From positions 62,953,594 through 63,017,593 of the forward strand of contig CM077024.1 in assembly GCA_039090855.1 (NCBI GenBank): DNA of 64,000 nt, in the 5' to 3' direction. The DNA comes from Macrothele yani (taxonomy: Eukaryota > Arthropoda > Arachnida > Araneae > Macrothelidae). This document shows, piece after piece, positions 10,928 through 20,980 of this stretch. Every line of letters begins with the position of its first letter. The first letter of the stretch is position 1. The position numbers and the translations under genes are program-made. The notes beneath the pieces were generated by a model. That model did no database searches, was not told the origin of the DNA, and saw only the letters and a list, made by a program, of their open reading frames with translations.

Positions 10928-12423
10928 CAGGGTGTTCCACTCGCTACCGAACCCGGCATTTCTTTAATAATATTAACACCAATGAAGATATTGCAACGAA
11001 ATTTGAAGTGGACTTATCTCATTTCATGCGAAATGGGATGACATCACAACATGTGCTGGCAGTGGCCACCATCTGCGTCCAAACAGCATTGAACCTGGCG
11101 CACTATATTGCCAGTACGTCCGCCGTCACTGCCTGAATTTCTTCGGTGATGTTTGCTTTCAAGGCATCTATGGTTCGCGGTTTCTTTTGGTAAACTCTCC
11201 CTTTTAGATATCCCCATAAAAAGTAATCAGGAGGCGTCAAATCGGGCGAACACGGTGGCCATAGACCCTTCGAAATGACGCGGTCGCCGAAAAAGGACTG
11301 AATTTTGGCCATACTGGTGTCTGATCTCTCTCCATCATGCTGGTGATATCCAATGGAGAGTTTTTCTCGTCCAGTTGATTTACAAAGGTGTTGAAGATTT
11401 CCATACATGCAGCTCTTGTGATGGCTGTATCGAAGAAGATGGGGCCAATTATGCGGCGCCGCACCAAACACCAATTTTCTGTGAATGAAGGTGTTCTTCA
11501 TGTACCGCGTTGGGATTTTTACTAGCCCAACTACGGGAATTTTGAGAATTAACTTATCCGGACAGGTGAAACCAAGCCTCGTCCGAGAACCACGAGTAGT
11601 TCAGGATGCCCAGATTTCCACGAAGAAATGTCTGAAACCATCGACAGTACGTCACTCGTTTCACTTGGTCAGTCTCTTTCAGTTCGTGTACTAAGGAGAT
11701 AGGGTACGCATGAAGCTTCGCTTTTTTCACAGCACGTTGGGAAGTGCTTTTGGACAACCATGTTTCCTGTGACAGTCGGCGAAGTGACTTCCTGGGAGAC
11801 GCAAGTACTCGACTCTTTGTATTATGAATCGTTTCCTCGGACATTTGTGGAAGACCTCTTGCATGGTCGTCTAATAAAAACCCCTTGGTTTCCAATTTCT
11901 TTGACAATGCCCAAATGGCGAACTTACTCGGCGGATGTCTGCCTGCAAACCTCTCCTGGAATTGCTGTTGACGAGACTTTATCGATTCTGTTTTCCAATA
12001 AGTGCGAACAATGAACACTCGCTTCTCCAGAGTATACCGATACATTTTCACAAGTACGAAAACAGCCACGAGCTCGAGCACTCACAATCAACAACCGTAT
12101 TGTGTGTAGACACGCTCAGCGAAATGACATAACAAAGCAGCAAGGAGGCGTAATCCAGCTGGCTGACACCTCTGCTCCTGAGTGCCGCCATACTTAGGGA
12201 TGTGTCTGCCGCTAAGGAGCACTCCGACTGGCTGACTGGCTGACGGGCAACGCCGGGTTCAATGCTGTCTGGACGCAAATGGTGGCCATTTCCAGTACAT
12301 CTTGTGATGTCATCACATTTCGCGCGAAATGAGGTAAGTCCACTTCAAATTTCGTTGCAATATCTTCATCGGTGTTAATATTATTAAAGAAAGGCCGGGT
12401 TCGGTAGCGAGTGGGACACCCTG
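10928..12423 (-). mobile_element. Mariner-superfamily element with ~185-bp inverted ends
   Basis: The left end 10928-11113 and the right end 12240-12423 are near-perfect inverted copies, starting CAGGGTGTTCCACTCGCTAC. TA precedes the left end; the right-hand TA appears mutated. Inverted ends this long are unusual for mariners, which normally have about 30 bp. Confidence 0.88.
11103..12081 (-). pseudogene. DUF4817-type mariner transposase, two broken frames
   Basis: The N-terminal frame (12081-11554) begins with an insect-type helix-turn-helix: YTLEKRVFIVRTYWKTES, then FAGRHPPSKFAIW. It ends at the first catalytic aspartate in FSDEAWFHLSG. The second frame (11501-11103) carries SPDLTPPDYFLWGYLKG, the third catalytic region, and ends near the left terminus. 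The HNTKSRVLASPRKSLRRLS segment is the usual second DNA-binding region. A frameshift lies around 11500-11560, and the second-aspartate motif (QDGA in related copies) is degraded to QHDGE. It is a dead copy of a cut-and-paste transposase. Confidence 0.87.
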
Positions 12424-13675
12424 CACCACATCCAGAGGTTTCGTTCTTCCTGAATTACCATGATGTCGATACGGAATCTCCAGAAAACCACGAGATCATA
12501 TCTGTTTAAGTAATGGAGTCCTGCTTTTTCCCTTTAATGTCCTGATGATCAAAATTGACGATGCGAACTCTTGCCTGTTTTAATACATATTTTTAACTTA
12601 CCAGCCTGAAAGTTTCTTGTAAACCTGCTCTTCTGAACTTGATGTTTTTTTGCTACTTGAACACTGTGTGCCACAGAAGACTTTTGCAGTCATACTCGCA
12701 ACACGTCGCTAAAAATGCCCCGCCTTACAAATGTAAAACAGTCGGAACTATTCCACAAAGTTAAGACATTATTCTTCAAATTGTGTAACATAAAATTTAG
12801 GAACCCTGTGCTTGCCTTCCCTTTTCCCACAGTTGTGAGGGTAATAACTTTGTAAATATAACTATATTAGAACATAGCTGTTCAAATAACTGGCGTTTGT
12901 CTTTTTCACGTTAGCGTCCGTGATAACAGTGTCGTAGCCAGGATTTTATTCCACGGAGAGTCCGGGATTTTATTTCCTACTCTTAGTGTATGGTGTACAT
13001 GTGCACAGTATGAAGTTGTGTGTGTGTGTGTGTGACTGAAGTTTTACCGCCTTATTCTATATCCCGTAACATGTAAGCATTTCATGTTTTATTCTCATTT
13101 GGAAACTTTTCGTTATCATAAAATATTTTATTGGAGAGCAAAATGGAGACGCACTGGGCAGATGTCATCAAATCCAAGATTTTGCCTACACTACGAGAAA
13201 TATCTGAATGCACTAAAGAAGAGTCTAGCCATTCGGTTATTGCTGTCCGGTTTTGTTCCTTAAAACCAATTTTAAGCTCCTCTTCATCGGAAAACTTTTC
13301 TATCTCCGCTTCCATTTCGCATTCCAAGAATCACAGATGCTGTAAATTAACTTTTTCCCCGATGGTACTTTACAATCCCTGGTGTACATGCAGAGTTAGC
13401 TGTGTTCATGCACGAGTGGAGATCGGAAGTCAACACACATAGAAAAGTACAATGATCAGAGAAAAACTACTGTTGAACGTGTAACGTAATATATTCAAAT
13501 CCAGTAATTTGAAATTACATTATGTCACACGCTCAACATTTTTTCTTTGTAAGATGTACAGCTAACCTAATTAATCTTGAGAACTTAAAGAGAAAAACAA
13601 TCCAAAAATTGTATATAATTATGTCGAAAAGAGTAAGCCGTTTGAAATGGCTGCATGAAAACAAAAGCAAACAAG
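12424..13675. other. Mostly featureless; one unrecognised acidic open frame
   Basis: A TG microsatellite lies at 13017-13034. On the minus strand, 13082-13327 encodes 81 residues beginning MECEMEAEIEKFSDEEELK, acidic and non-repetitive, with an acceptor-like TTAATTTACAG upstream (about 13342-13352). It could be a remnant exon of a host gene, but I do not recognise it and it may be chance. Confidence 0.25.
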
Positions 13676-15915
13676 AAAGATGACACCGAATTTTCGGGTG
13701 TAATAAGTACGTCTTTTGAATCCGTTCTGACGCAAATTCAATTTATCAAAGCTATTCAAAGTCAATGGAACCGGTATGGAAAACCATAGTATCTAAAGGA
13801 AGAAAGAAGTTTTTCAATCGGGTCTTTAATCCCTCAGATATTGCTGTAAATGGAATCGTGAGCTTACGAACTCTTAGAAACAGAGTTATCGACAAAAATA
13901 AGATGTGACTTTAAGTCCCTTGGTGGGAAAACCATGCATTATTTTAGGAAGAAAGTATTCACAAAAGGTTTATCCATATGAGCGGTATTGGTCTAAGAAA
14001 AAGAATTTTAGTCGAGTTTTCAGGAGCTCAGATTTTGCTACAAATACATCAGAAGTAGAAATCAACACTTATGACCCCTGGTGGACAAACCATTCTTTAC
14101 CAAACATTAGAAATTACGTGAAAAATATTTTCCGCTAGGTCTTGTATGCGATACAGGAAGAATTTTTCAAATCGGAGTTTTAGGAGCAGGAAACGCAATT
14201 TACCATTGTGGGCCCTAGCGGAAAGTCTATGATTTACTTGAAAATTTTGAATTTATAGGAAAAACATTTCGCATCGCAAACACTATCCAACAAAGAAGGA
14301 ATTTTTCAAATCGGACTTTTAGAAGTAGAGATATTGACAAAAATAAGATATACATCTACGCCCCTGGCTTAGAAACCATGCATTATTTCAAGAAGAAAAT
14401 GTTCCTAAAATGTTTGTCGACATGAGTAGTATCGGTCCAGAAAAGACTTTTTTTCAATCGAGATTTTAGGAGCTTATATTTTGCTGCAAATACATCAGAA
14501 GCGGAAATTAAGACTTACGCCACCTGGTGGCCAAACAATTTTTTGCAGAAATTTTGAAATTACGTGCAAACGATTTCCCATCAGGAGCTGTATCCGGTGC
14601 AGAAAGAATTTTTCAGATCGGAGATTTAGAAGCAGAGGGAGATATAGGGGAAAACGCAATTTACCTTTACGCCCCCTAGCGGAAAGTCTATGAATTACTT
14701 GAAAATTTTGAAATTATATCAGGAAAACATGCGACACTAGAAACACTATCCAACAAAGAAAGAATTTTTAAATCGGACTCTTAGAAATCGAGATATTGAC
14801 AAAAATAAGATGTACATCTACGCCCCTGGCGTAGAAACCGTGCACTAATTTAAGAAGAAAATGTTTCTAAAAGGTTTGTTGACATGAGTAGTATCGGTCT
14901 ACAAGCGGCGTTATTTTCAATTGAGAGTTTAGAAGCTCATATTTTGCTGCAAATACATCAGATGCGGAAATTAAGACTTACGCCACCTGGTGGCCAAACC
15001 ATTTTTTACAGAAAATTGAAATTATGTGCAAACGATTTCCCATCAGGAGCTGTATCCGGTGCAGAAACAATTTTTCAGATCGGAGATTTAGAAGCAGAGA
15101 TATAGGGTAAACGCAATTTACCTTTACGCCCCCTAGCGGAAAGTCTATGAACTACTTGAAAATTTTGAAACTATATGAAAAACATGTCACACGGAAGACA
15201 CTATTCAGCAAAGAAGGAATTTTTCAAATCGGACTCCTAGAAGTCGAGATATTGACAAAAATGAGATATACATCTACGCCACCTGGCGGAGAAACTGTGC
15301 AATATTTTATGAAGAAAATATTCCGAAAAGGTTTATCGATGTGAGTGACATCAGTCCACGAAAAAAAATTTCAATCGATATTTTAGAAGCTCAGATTTTA
15401 TGGCAAATACATCAGAAGCAAAAATTAACACTTACGCCCCCTGGTGGCCAAAGTATTCTTTACAAAAAATTCGAAATTATATGCAAAAGATTGTGCATCA
15501 GGAGATGTATCCGCTGCAAATTTTTTTTTCAGATCGGAGTTTCAGAAGAAGAGGTATCGGAAAAAATGCAATTTACTTTTACGCCCCCTAGCGGAAAATC
15601 TATGCGTACTTTGAAAAAGAAACTATATCCAAAATACTCTTCGGCAAAAGTGGAATCGAAAGATAAAAGATTTTTTTCAATCGGATGTTTAGAAGCAAAT
15701 ATGTGGAATAAAACGTGTTTTTGAATTCGACATCATCTGCATTTACGCCCTCTAGGGGCGAAATTGTACATCGTAAAAAAAAACGAAATAAAGAATCATC
15801 ATTCGCATATTTCAAGCTTTCGAATGCAAAAAGAATTTTTCAAATCGGACTTATAGTTGCAGAGATACCATGGGTACAGACGGACGGGACTGACGGACGG
15901 ACAAACTGATAACAT
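13676..15915 (+). repeat. Modular repeat, one CTCF-like motif per ~152 bp
   Basis: The region is built from diverged modules of about 150 bp. Each has a segment like AATTTTTCAATCGGANTTTTAGAAGC and then a motif of the form ACGCCCCCTRGYGGNAAA. Motif starts are near 13914, 14071, 14208, 14358, 14517, 14669, 14820, 14980, 15126, 15276, 15434, 15581 and 15744. Three alternating module types form a higher-order unit of about 460 bp (compare the ATGAGTAGTATCGGTC segments near 14423 and 14885). The block starts with a head shared with 63422 and 39600, and ends in a GACGGACGGAC-rich tail. Open frames through it are by-products of the modules, not genes. Confidence 0.9.
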
Positions 15916-16235
15916 AAGCATGATCTTTTTTTACAAAAGACGTGCTAAAAAGTACTGTAGATGAAACATTTTGGGATTATCCTTACACGTAGGAGTCTAG
16001 AACCGTCCAGTTGGCTATGTCTCTGCCTGCTAATCATAATTGGCAAGGAAAACGCTTACTATTTGACACAGGCTTCCAACTACCAGTACATATACGAATA
16101 CAACCAGAATAATAATTATTATTTTGAACGTGAAATTTAGTTTTAGTTCATGCTTTGAGATTTTATATTATTATCGTTCAAAAAAGATGCTCAGAATTAC
16201 CTGATCCTATCACAGTGATGCTTTTCTTTTTCCAG

Positions 16236-16860
16236 ATTGCTAAACAGGTAAATTTAGGAAGAGCATGGATATGAATGCGTGGAGCTTATTAACATATTCC
16301 ATCATATTTTTGCTATTTATTAGTACATGCTATTCATTTCAACACGAGGTATGGCTTGATCAGCCGGATTACAGGGAGACAGAAGTTCATTCAAGAGATG
16401 TACACCCCTATCCCAAAGAGAGATATGGTTTTGATTCGAAAAATGCAGTGCACCCAGCAATCGAGCGGAAAGAACAAGTGAAGTGTTGCCAGTCGCTTGG
16501 GGCAGAAAAGGGCTCCACTTCGTCTCCAGTGCCAATTTTCACTCCACCTGAGCATCAACTATTTGTCCCTCATGTTCAGAATCCCGACAGTCTTTACAAT
16601 CAACACAACTCTAACGATGAACAGTACGACGTCGCACACCCAGGAAATCAGGCGTTTCAAATCTCATCGAACCAGCTAACTGGTAATCATGCATCTCACC
16701 CTGAAGAAAACCAAAAATGTGACGAATATTGCAAAGATTTGGCAACTACTGTATTAGTAAATATTCTGAAAGGACTTTTACGTGAAATTTCGAATGAACT
16801 GCTAGATCTTCATCGGAATGGAACCTTAAATGAAGAAAGAATTTCCAATTTGATGAGTGG
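16236..16860 (+). CDS. Secreted mucin-like protein, exon with start codon
   Basis: This is the first coding exon of a host gene. An acceptor (TTTTCTTTTTCCAG) precedes 16236, leaving about 29 bases of 5' UTR before the ATG at 16265. The first residues, MDMNAWSLLTYSIIFLLFI followed by STCYS, form a clear signal peptide, with cleavage likely after CYS. The mature part is polar and rich in His, Asn and Gln. It contains two CC/C-type cysteine sites (KCCQS; CDEYC) and a C-terminal amphipathic stretch (VLVNILKGLLREISNELLDL). The exon ends at 16860 after 198 codons plus two bases, followed by the donor GTAAGG. Joining to 30051 restores a Gly codon and keeps the frame open. The family is not recognised; a secreted or extracellular-matrix role is an inference. 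Confidence 0.75.
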
Positions 16861-16899
16861 GTAAGGGAAAATTTTTGTTCTCCTTGCTTTATTTTTTAA

Positions 16900-17830
16900 A
16901 ATCAAAGCTCTGGCCACATAGAAATTCCCGTACTTTGTTTTCTTTCTCTCCTTCTTTCCCTATTTTATTGATTTCTTCTCTCTTGCTGCTTTCTCTTTTC
17001 TTGCTCTCTTCTCACTGTCGCGCTTTTCCATTTGCTTCCTTCTCCCTCTTCTTCCTTATCTTCTCTCTTTCTCTTTGTCTCGCTAATATTCCCTATCTCT
17101 GTAATTTCCTTTTTCTCTCTTTGTGCAACTCTTCTTCTTGCTCTTAATTTCTTTCTGTCTCCTCTGTCGCACACATTCTTCCTCATCCAACACTCACCTT
17201 CTATCCCGTTCCACTCTTCCTGCTCTCCCTCTCTCTTCTCTTTCTTTCACTTCTCCCCTCCCTATCTCTCTTTCATATTCCTAACTCTTTCTTATTCTTC
17301 TATTTATATTCGTTCTATTACTTCTATCTCCTCGTTCTCTCTTTGTCTATCTCCCTTTCTCCTCCCTATCTCTATCAAATCTTCGCCTTCTCTCTAGGCA
17401 TTTTCTTTCTTTTTTGGTTACTCTCTCTTCTTTTTCCTTTCTCTAACTCTACCTTCCTTTCCGTATCCCTTTCTCTTTTCTTCCTCTCCCTCATTTTTCT
17501 CACTTCAACCATCTCAGCTTCTCTCACGTGAGTACACTCTTCTTTTTCATTTCTGTTTCTCTCTCTCTTCATTGGTCTTTCTCTATCTCAATCACTATAT
17601 TTGTGATGCCCTTTTTTGTTTCTAATTTTTCTGTCTATCCCTTTCTCTCTCTTCCTTCTCTCAGATTCTATTTTAATGTTCCCTTTACGCTATCAAATCC
17701 TCCTTTCTCTCTCCCTAACTTCTCTCTGTTTCTCTCCTTTCATTTTTCTCTCTACCCATCCTTAACTTTTTCTCGCACTTTCTACGTCCTTTTTTCCCCG
17801 TTTGCATTTGCCAGTAACTTTCTTCTGTAT
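16900..17830 (+). repeat. Pyrimidine-rich tract in the first coding intron
   Basis: About 930 bases are dominated by C and T on the plus strand (TCTC, CTTT and TTCC runs) with few purines. It begins about 40 bases after the donor of exon 1. Long open frames here on either strand are compositional (Ser/Leu/Phe or Arg/Lys/Glu) and not genes. Confidence 0.85.
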
Positions 17831-18555
17831 TTCCGATATATCATTTTGCAGATGAATGCTGATTATTTAACATCGAAATATTATATCGCAAATATAACAT
17901 AAAACAAAAGGAATGTTTAATACATTTACAAAATCGCTCGATGTAAGGAGTATAATGTGTTTGAGAGCTTAGGAATCTACAAAATTTATAGTGTTTCCCA
18001 ATAATCTTGTGCTCCTAAAAACTTTCATATACCAAAGGGCCGCGGTCTATTTGTTACATCCCTGAATGTTATTAAATAATGTATCAATTATGACTGTGAG
18101 GAGGTGAGTTACCTCCAAAAATTAACCATTCACATATAAATATTGAAGTTTCAAAACACAGATTTCACATTCATTCACAGAATCTCTCATTAAGAATCGA
18201 AATTGATGTATTGTAAAAACGGCACGAGCACATATTCATAAGCGCGCAAGGTCATGAGTATCTGTAGAGTATGAGCACATAATCACGAATACCAATGGAT
18301 AATACACCTTGAGTAAACACTTTTACAAGAGTTTCAATATATTTAGTATACACACTCTGTGACTCTGAAATTGCAACACCGAGAACAAGATCTAAAGTGC
18401 ATTCAAATCGACAAGCGAGTGAGTTGTGCCGAGACACCCAGATGATTAAAACACCGATTAAATTCGCTCTTATAAACCCAGAGGTACAGAGCGTGGAGTA
18501 CAAATCAATGCGTGTGTGAGGCTTCTCTCTCGCAGGTAAAGAAGCTTAATGAGAT
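17831..18555. other. Intronic, no recognised feature
   Basis: AT-rich sequence without repeats or coding signals that I can identify. Confidence 0.4.
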
Positions 18556-18559
18556 TTGC

Positions 18560-19580
18560 CAATAGTTTACATTCGATACCGATATCAGCAACTCAACAAC
18601 TTCGACAGAGGACGTACGTACGTATTATTGGTCTTCGACAGGTTAGGTGGCCCTTTTTTTTTTTTTTTTTTTTTTTTTTGTAGCGGAACGTGTTAACCAC
18701 AACAACAGCATAATGTACTGATGATGTTGGCCAAGAATGCCTTTCAGGAAGGTCAGAGCACTCGTCGAATTGGAGCTCGAAGGACTGTTACAGGTCGGAA
18801 GGATCATCTTCGTCTGCAGGTTCTTACCGCAGCAACAGCCACGCTGTCGACCATCTACAGAGCTGTGACTTTTCTGGTTGTGACGCTATCTTCCGTTTAA
18901 CCATTGCGCGCGGACTGGTGGAAGGGGTCTTCCGTGTGTACCGGCCACTGCTTCGATTACCAATTACCGCTGCACATCGCAGGAGCGTCTGGAATAGTGC
19001 TGCGCGCTGAACACTTGGAATACAGAATGGCATCAAGTAGCCTACAGCGAAGAACTCTGTTTCTGCTTGGGGCTGAATGATCGGTTCATATACGTGTGGT
19101 GAAGATGTGATGAACGCAATGAACATAAAGCCATTGTGGAACGCCATACCGCATTCTCCTGCTGATGTTGCTATGGTGTGTTAAGCGATTAGTTACGATC
19201 GTGGTTCACGATTTGTATTCGTCTACGGCAATCTCATTGCTCGCTGCTGTGTCACACATATTCTGGAACTCATCGCTCTGTCCTTTATTACTAGAGTATC
19301 TGACGTTATGTTTCAGCATGATAACGTGCGCATGCGTGCCGCAAGGGTCTCTTCTCGATGTCTTCTTCTGTCTTGCCAGCCACGTTCCCTGGTTTCTTTT
19401 CAACTGAGCACGTGTGTGACGTAATTGAACGTCGTCTACTCTCTACCCACTCGCAGCCAGTACGCACCACGGGTTTTACGCGATACCAGGTACAACAGGC
19501 TTAGTAAGAAATACAACACGAGGCTATTCGACATCTGTACCATTCCATGTTATGACGCTTAGCTCATAGCTCAACCAAGG
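18560..19580 (+). mobile_element. Tc1-like transposon remnant
   Basis: Broken plus-strand frames retain Tc1 features. FQEGQSTRRIGARRTVTGR near 18750 is the Tc1 DNA-binding linker. A FCLGLNDR segment near 19060 follows the first catalytic aspartate region. A QHDN-like codon run lies at about 19315, and YAPRVLRDTRYNR near the C-terminus. A T-run of about 24 bases (18655-18679) interrupts it. Terminal inverted repeats were not confirmed. Confidence 0.7.
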
Positions 19581-19650
19581 TGGTTTGCATCATATTGATC
19601 TTTCTATAGTAAGCATCATTTTATATCGATAAGTGTATTCAATAACATCG

Positions 19651-20445
19651 GGAGGCCGCGGATGGCTTAGTGGTCAACGTTCGTGACTGCCACGGAGAGA
19701 CCTCAGGTTCGATCCCAGCAGGTACGAACGCTCGAACCACTACATATCCGCCATGCGTCGGATGGGCACGTTAAGCCGTCGGGCCCTGGGCACTGTCCCC
19801 CCGGTAATAGATAAGTGCGTCTTTCTCAACCTTTCTACATCGCTTACGTGTCACTTTCCTATCGGGCAATGTAGCCCAAATCTCCTAGCTTCCTTTTTCT
19901 AAGGGTTGTAACGTACCAGGAGATGTGACGTACCTGCCCGAAGGACGCACACGACATAAAGGCAGATAGGAATCAGAATAAAACGTCCGCGTAGCTCAAT
20001 TGGTAGAGCAACTCATTCCGAAATGAAGGGACCCGGGTTCGAATCCCGGCGTAGACCAAAAATGACGGAGAAATTTACTTCGTTATAATGGCGCCCGAAC
20101 TATCCGGATGACCCGACCGTTCAAAATCTCGCAATGGTGTGATGTTATTTCCACACCGCGAGATAGGAAAAATAAGAGAATCCTTTCTCCAGCACTTCGA
20201 AAAAAAAAAATAAGGGGGAGATGATGTAACGTACCAGGAGATGTGACGTACCTGCCCGAAGGACGCACACGACATAAAGGCAGATAGGAATCAGAATAAA
20301 ACGTCCGCGTAGCTCAATTGGTAGAGCAACTTATTCCGAATGAGGGGACCCGGGTTCGAATCCCGGCGTAGACCAAAAATGATGGAGAAATTTACTTCGT
20401 TATAGGGTTGTTTATGACCTGGGGTCAGACACTCCTTTCCTAAAA
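19651..20445 (+). repeat. tRNA-derived SINE, family B, split by a TRIM
   Basis: The head is GGCCGCGGATGGCTTAGTGG with a box B-like GGTTCGATCCC. The body (CGTTAAGCCGTCGGGCCC and CTTTTTCTAAGGGTTG) resumes after the TRIM as GGGTTGTTTATGACCTGGGG and ends at the tail ATTCC-type junction near 20442. Removing 19907-20408 restores a continuous SINE B like the minus-strand copy at 40296-40589. Confidence 0.82.
19907..20404 (+). mobile_element. TRIM with tRNA-like LTRs, family 1, copy A
   Basis: This is a miniature LTR retrotransposon. The LTRs 19907-20087 and 20225-20404 are about 180 bp, nearly identical, and begin TGTAACG and end CGTTATA (a near-inverted pair). The target duplication is GGGT (19903-19906 and 20405-20408). 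One base after the 5' LTR is TGGCGCCCGAAC (20089-20100), the start of the classic tRNA-Lys primer-binding site. The 3' LTR is preceded by a purine tract (AAGGGGGAGATGA). The internal 137 bp have no coding capacity. Each LTR contains a tRNA-like sequence (19985-20056 and 20303-20373) with box A TAGCTCAATTGG and box B GGTTCGAATCC. It must rely on an autonomous element for enzymes. Confidence 0.92.
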
Positions 20446-20980
20446 TTTTTTACAGTGACGTGCATTCCACCCAAGCAACCCAAGCAGTGCTTGGGCAAAG
20501 GAAATGAAGGATACATAATAAATCTCCAATTCTTTTAATTTCTGTTTTCGACACAGATAATAATCACCACAAAGTTATAAATCCGTTCTTATTTCTCTGA
20601 AGTTTTCATAAGTGTATAATCCACGCACACCGGCGATAGCAACGACTAGACAGGAGAAACAAATGATGCTGCACTCCAATTGGTCGCAGCTGTTGAGCGC
20701 ATGCAACACCTGCTTCCGTCACCCAAGCGTCACCGCCGCTGAAGGGGTGTTGCTATGACAACCTGACGGCACTAGTCTGTTAACCAATGAGAAATGCTCC
20801 CTAGAAACTACCGTCTTAGCGTGTAGCTGCTCTTAACCAAGCAGTCCACTAAGCAGTCAGTGGACTGCTTGGGTTGTGGGAGCTGAACTGTGGATGCATT
20901 GTTCGAAGTTCTTTTTACATCGTGTGCTGTGAATTACTGAATATATCATGCATGCGTATTAAAAACGATTCTAAACAGCC

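Noticed and set aside
13131..15909. Several 60-130 codon frames over the module repeat
   Set aside because: They coincide with the ~152-bp modules, shift frame between modules and encode no known domain.
17032..17902. Serine/leucine/phenylalanine-rich membrane-like proteins
   Set aside because: All long frames there come from the pyrimidine tract, and the opposite strand gives equally long Arg/Glu frames. No splice or domain support.
19985..20056. Genuine tRNA gene
   Set aside because: It lies inside an LTR, is duplicated in the partner LTR, and has acceptor mismatches and a six-base anticodon loop. It is a tRNA-derived part of a TRIM.
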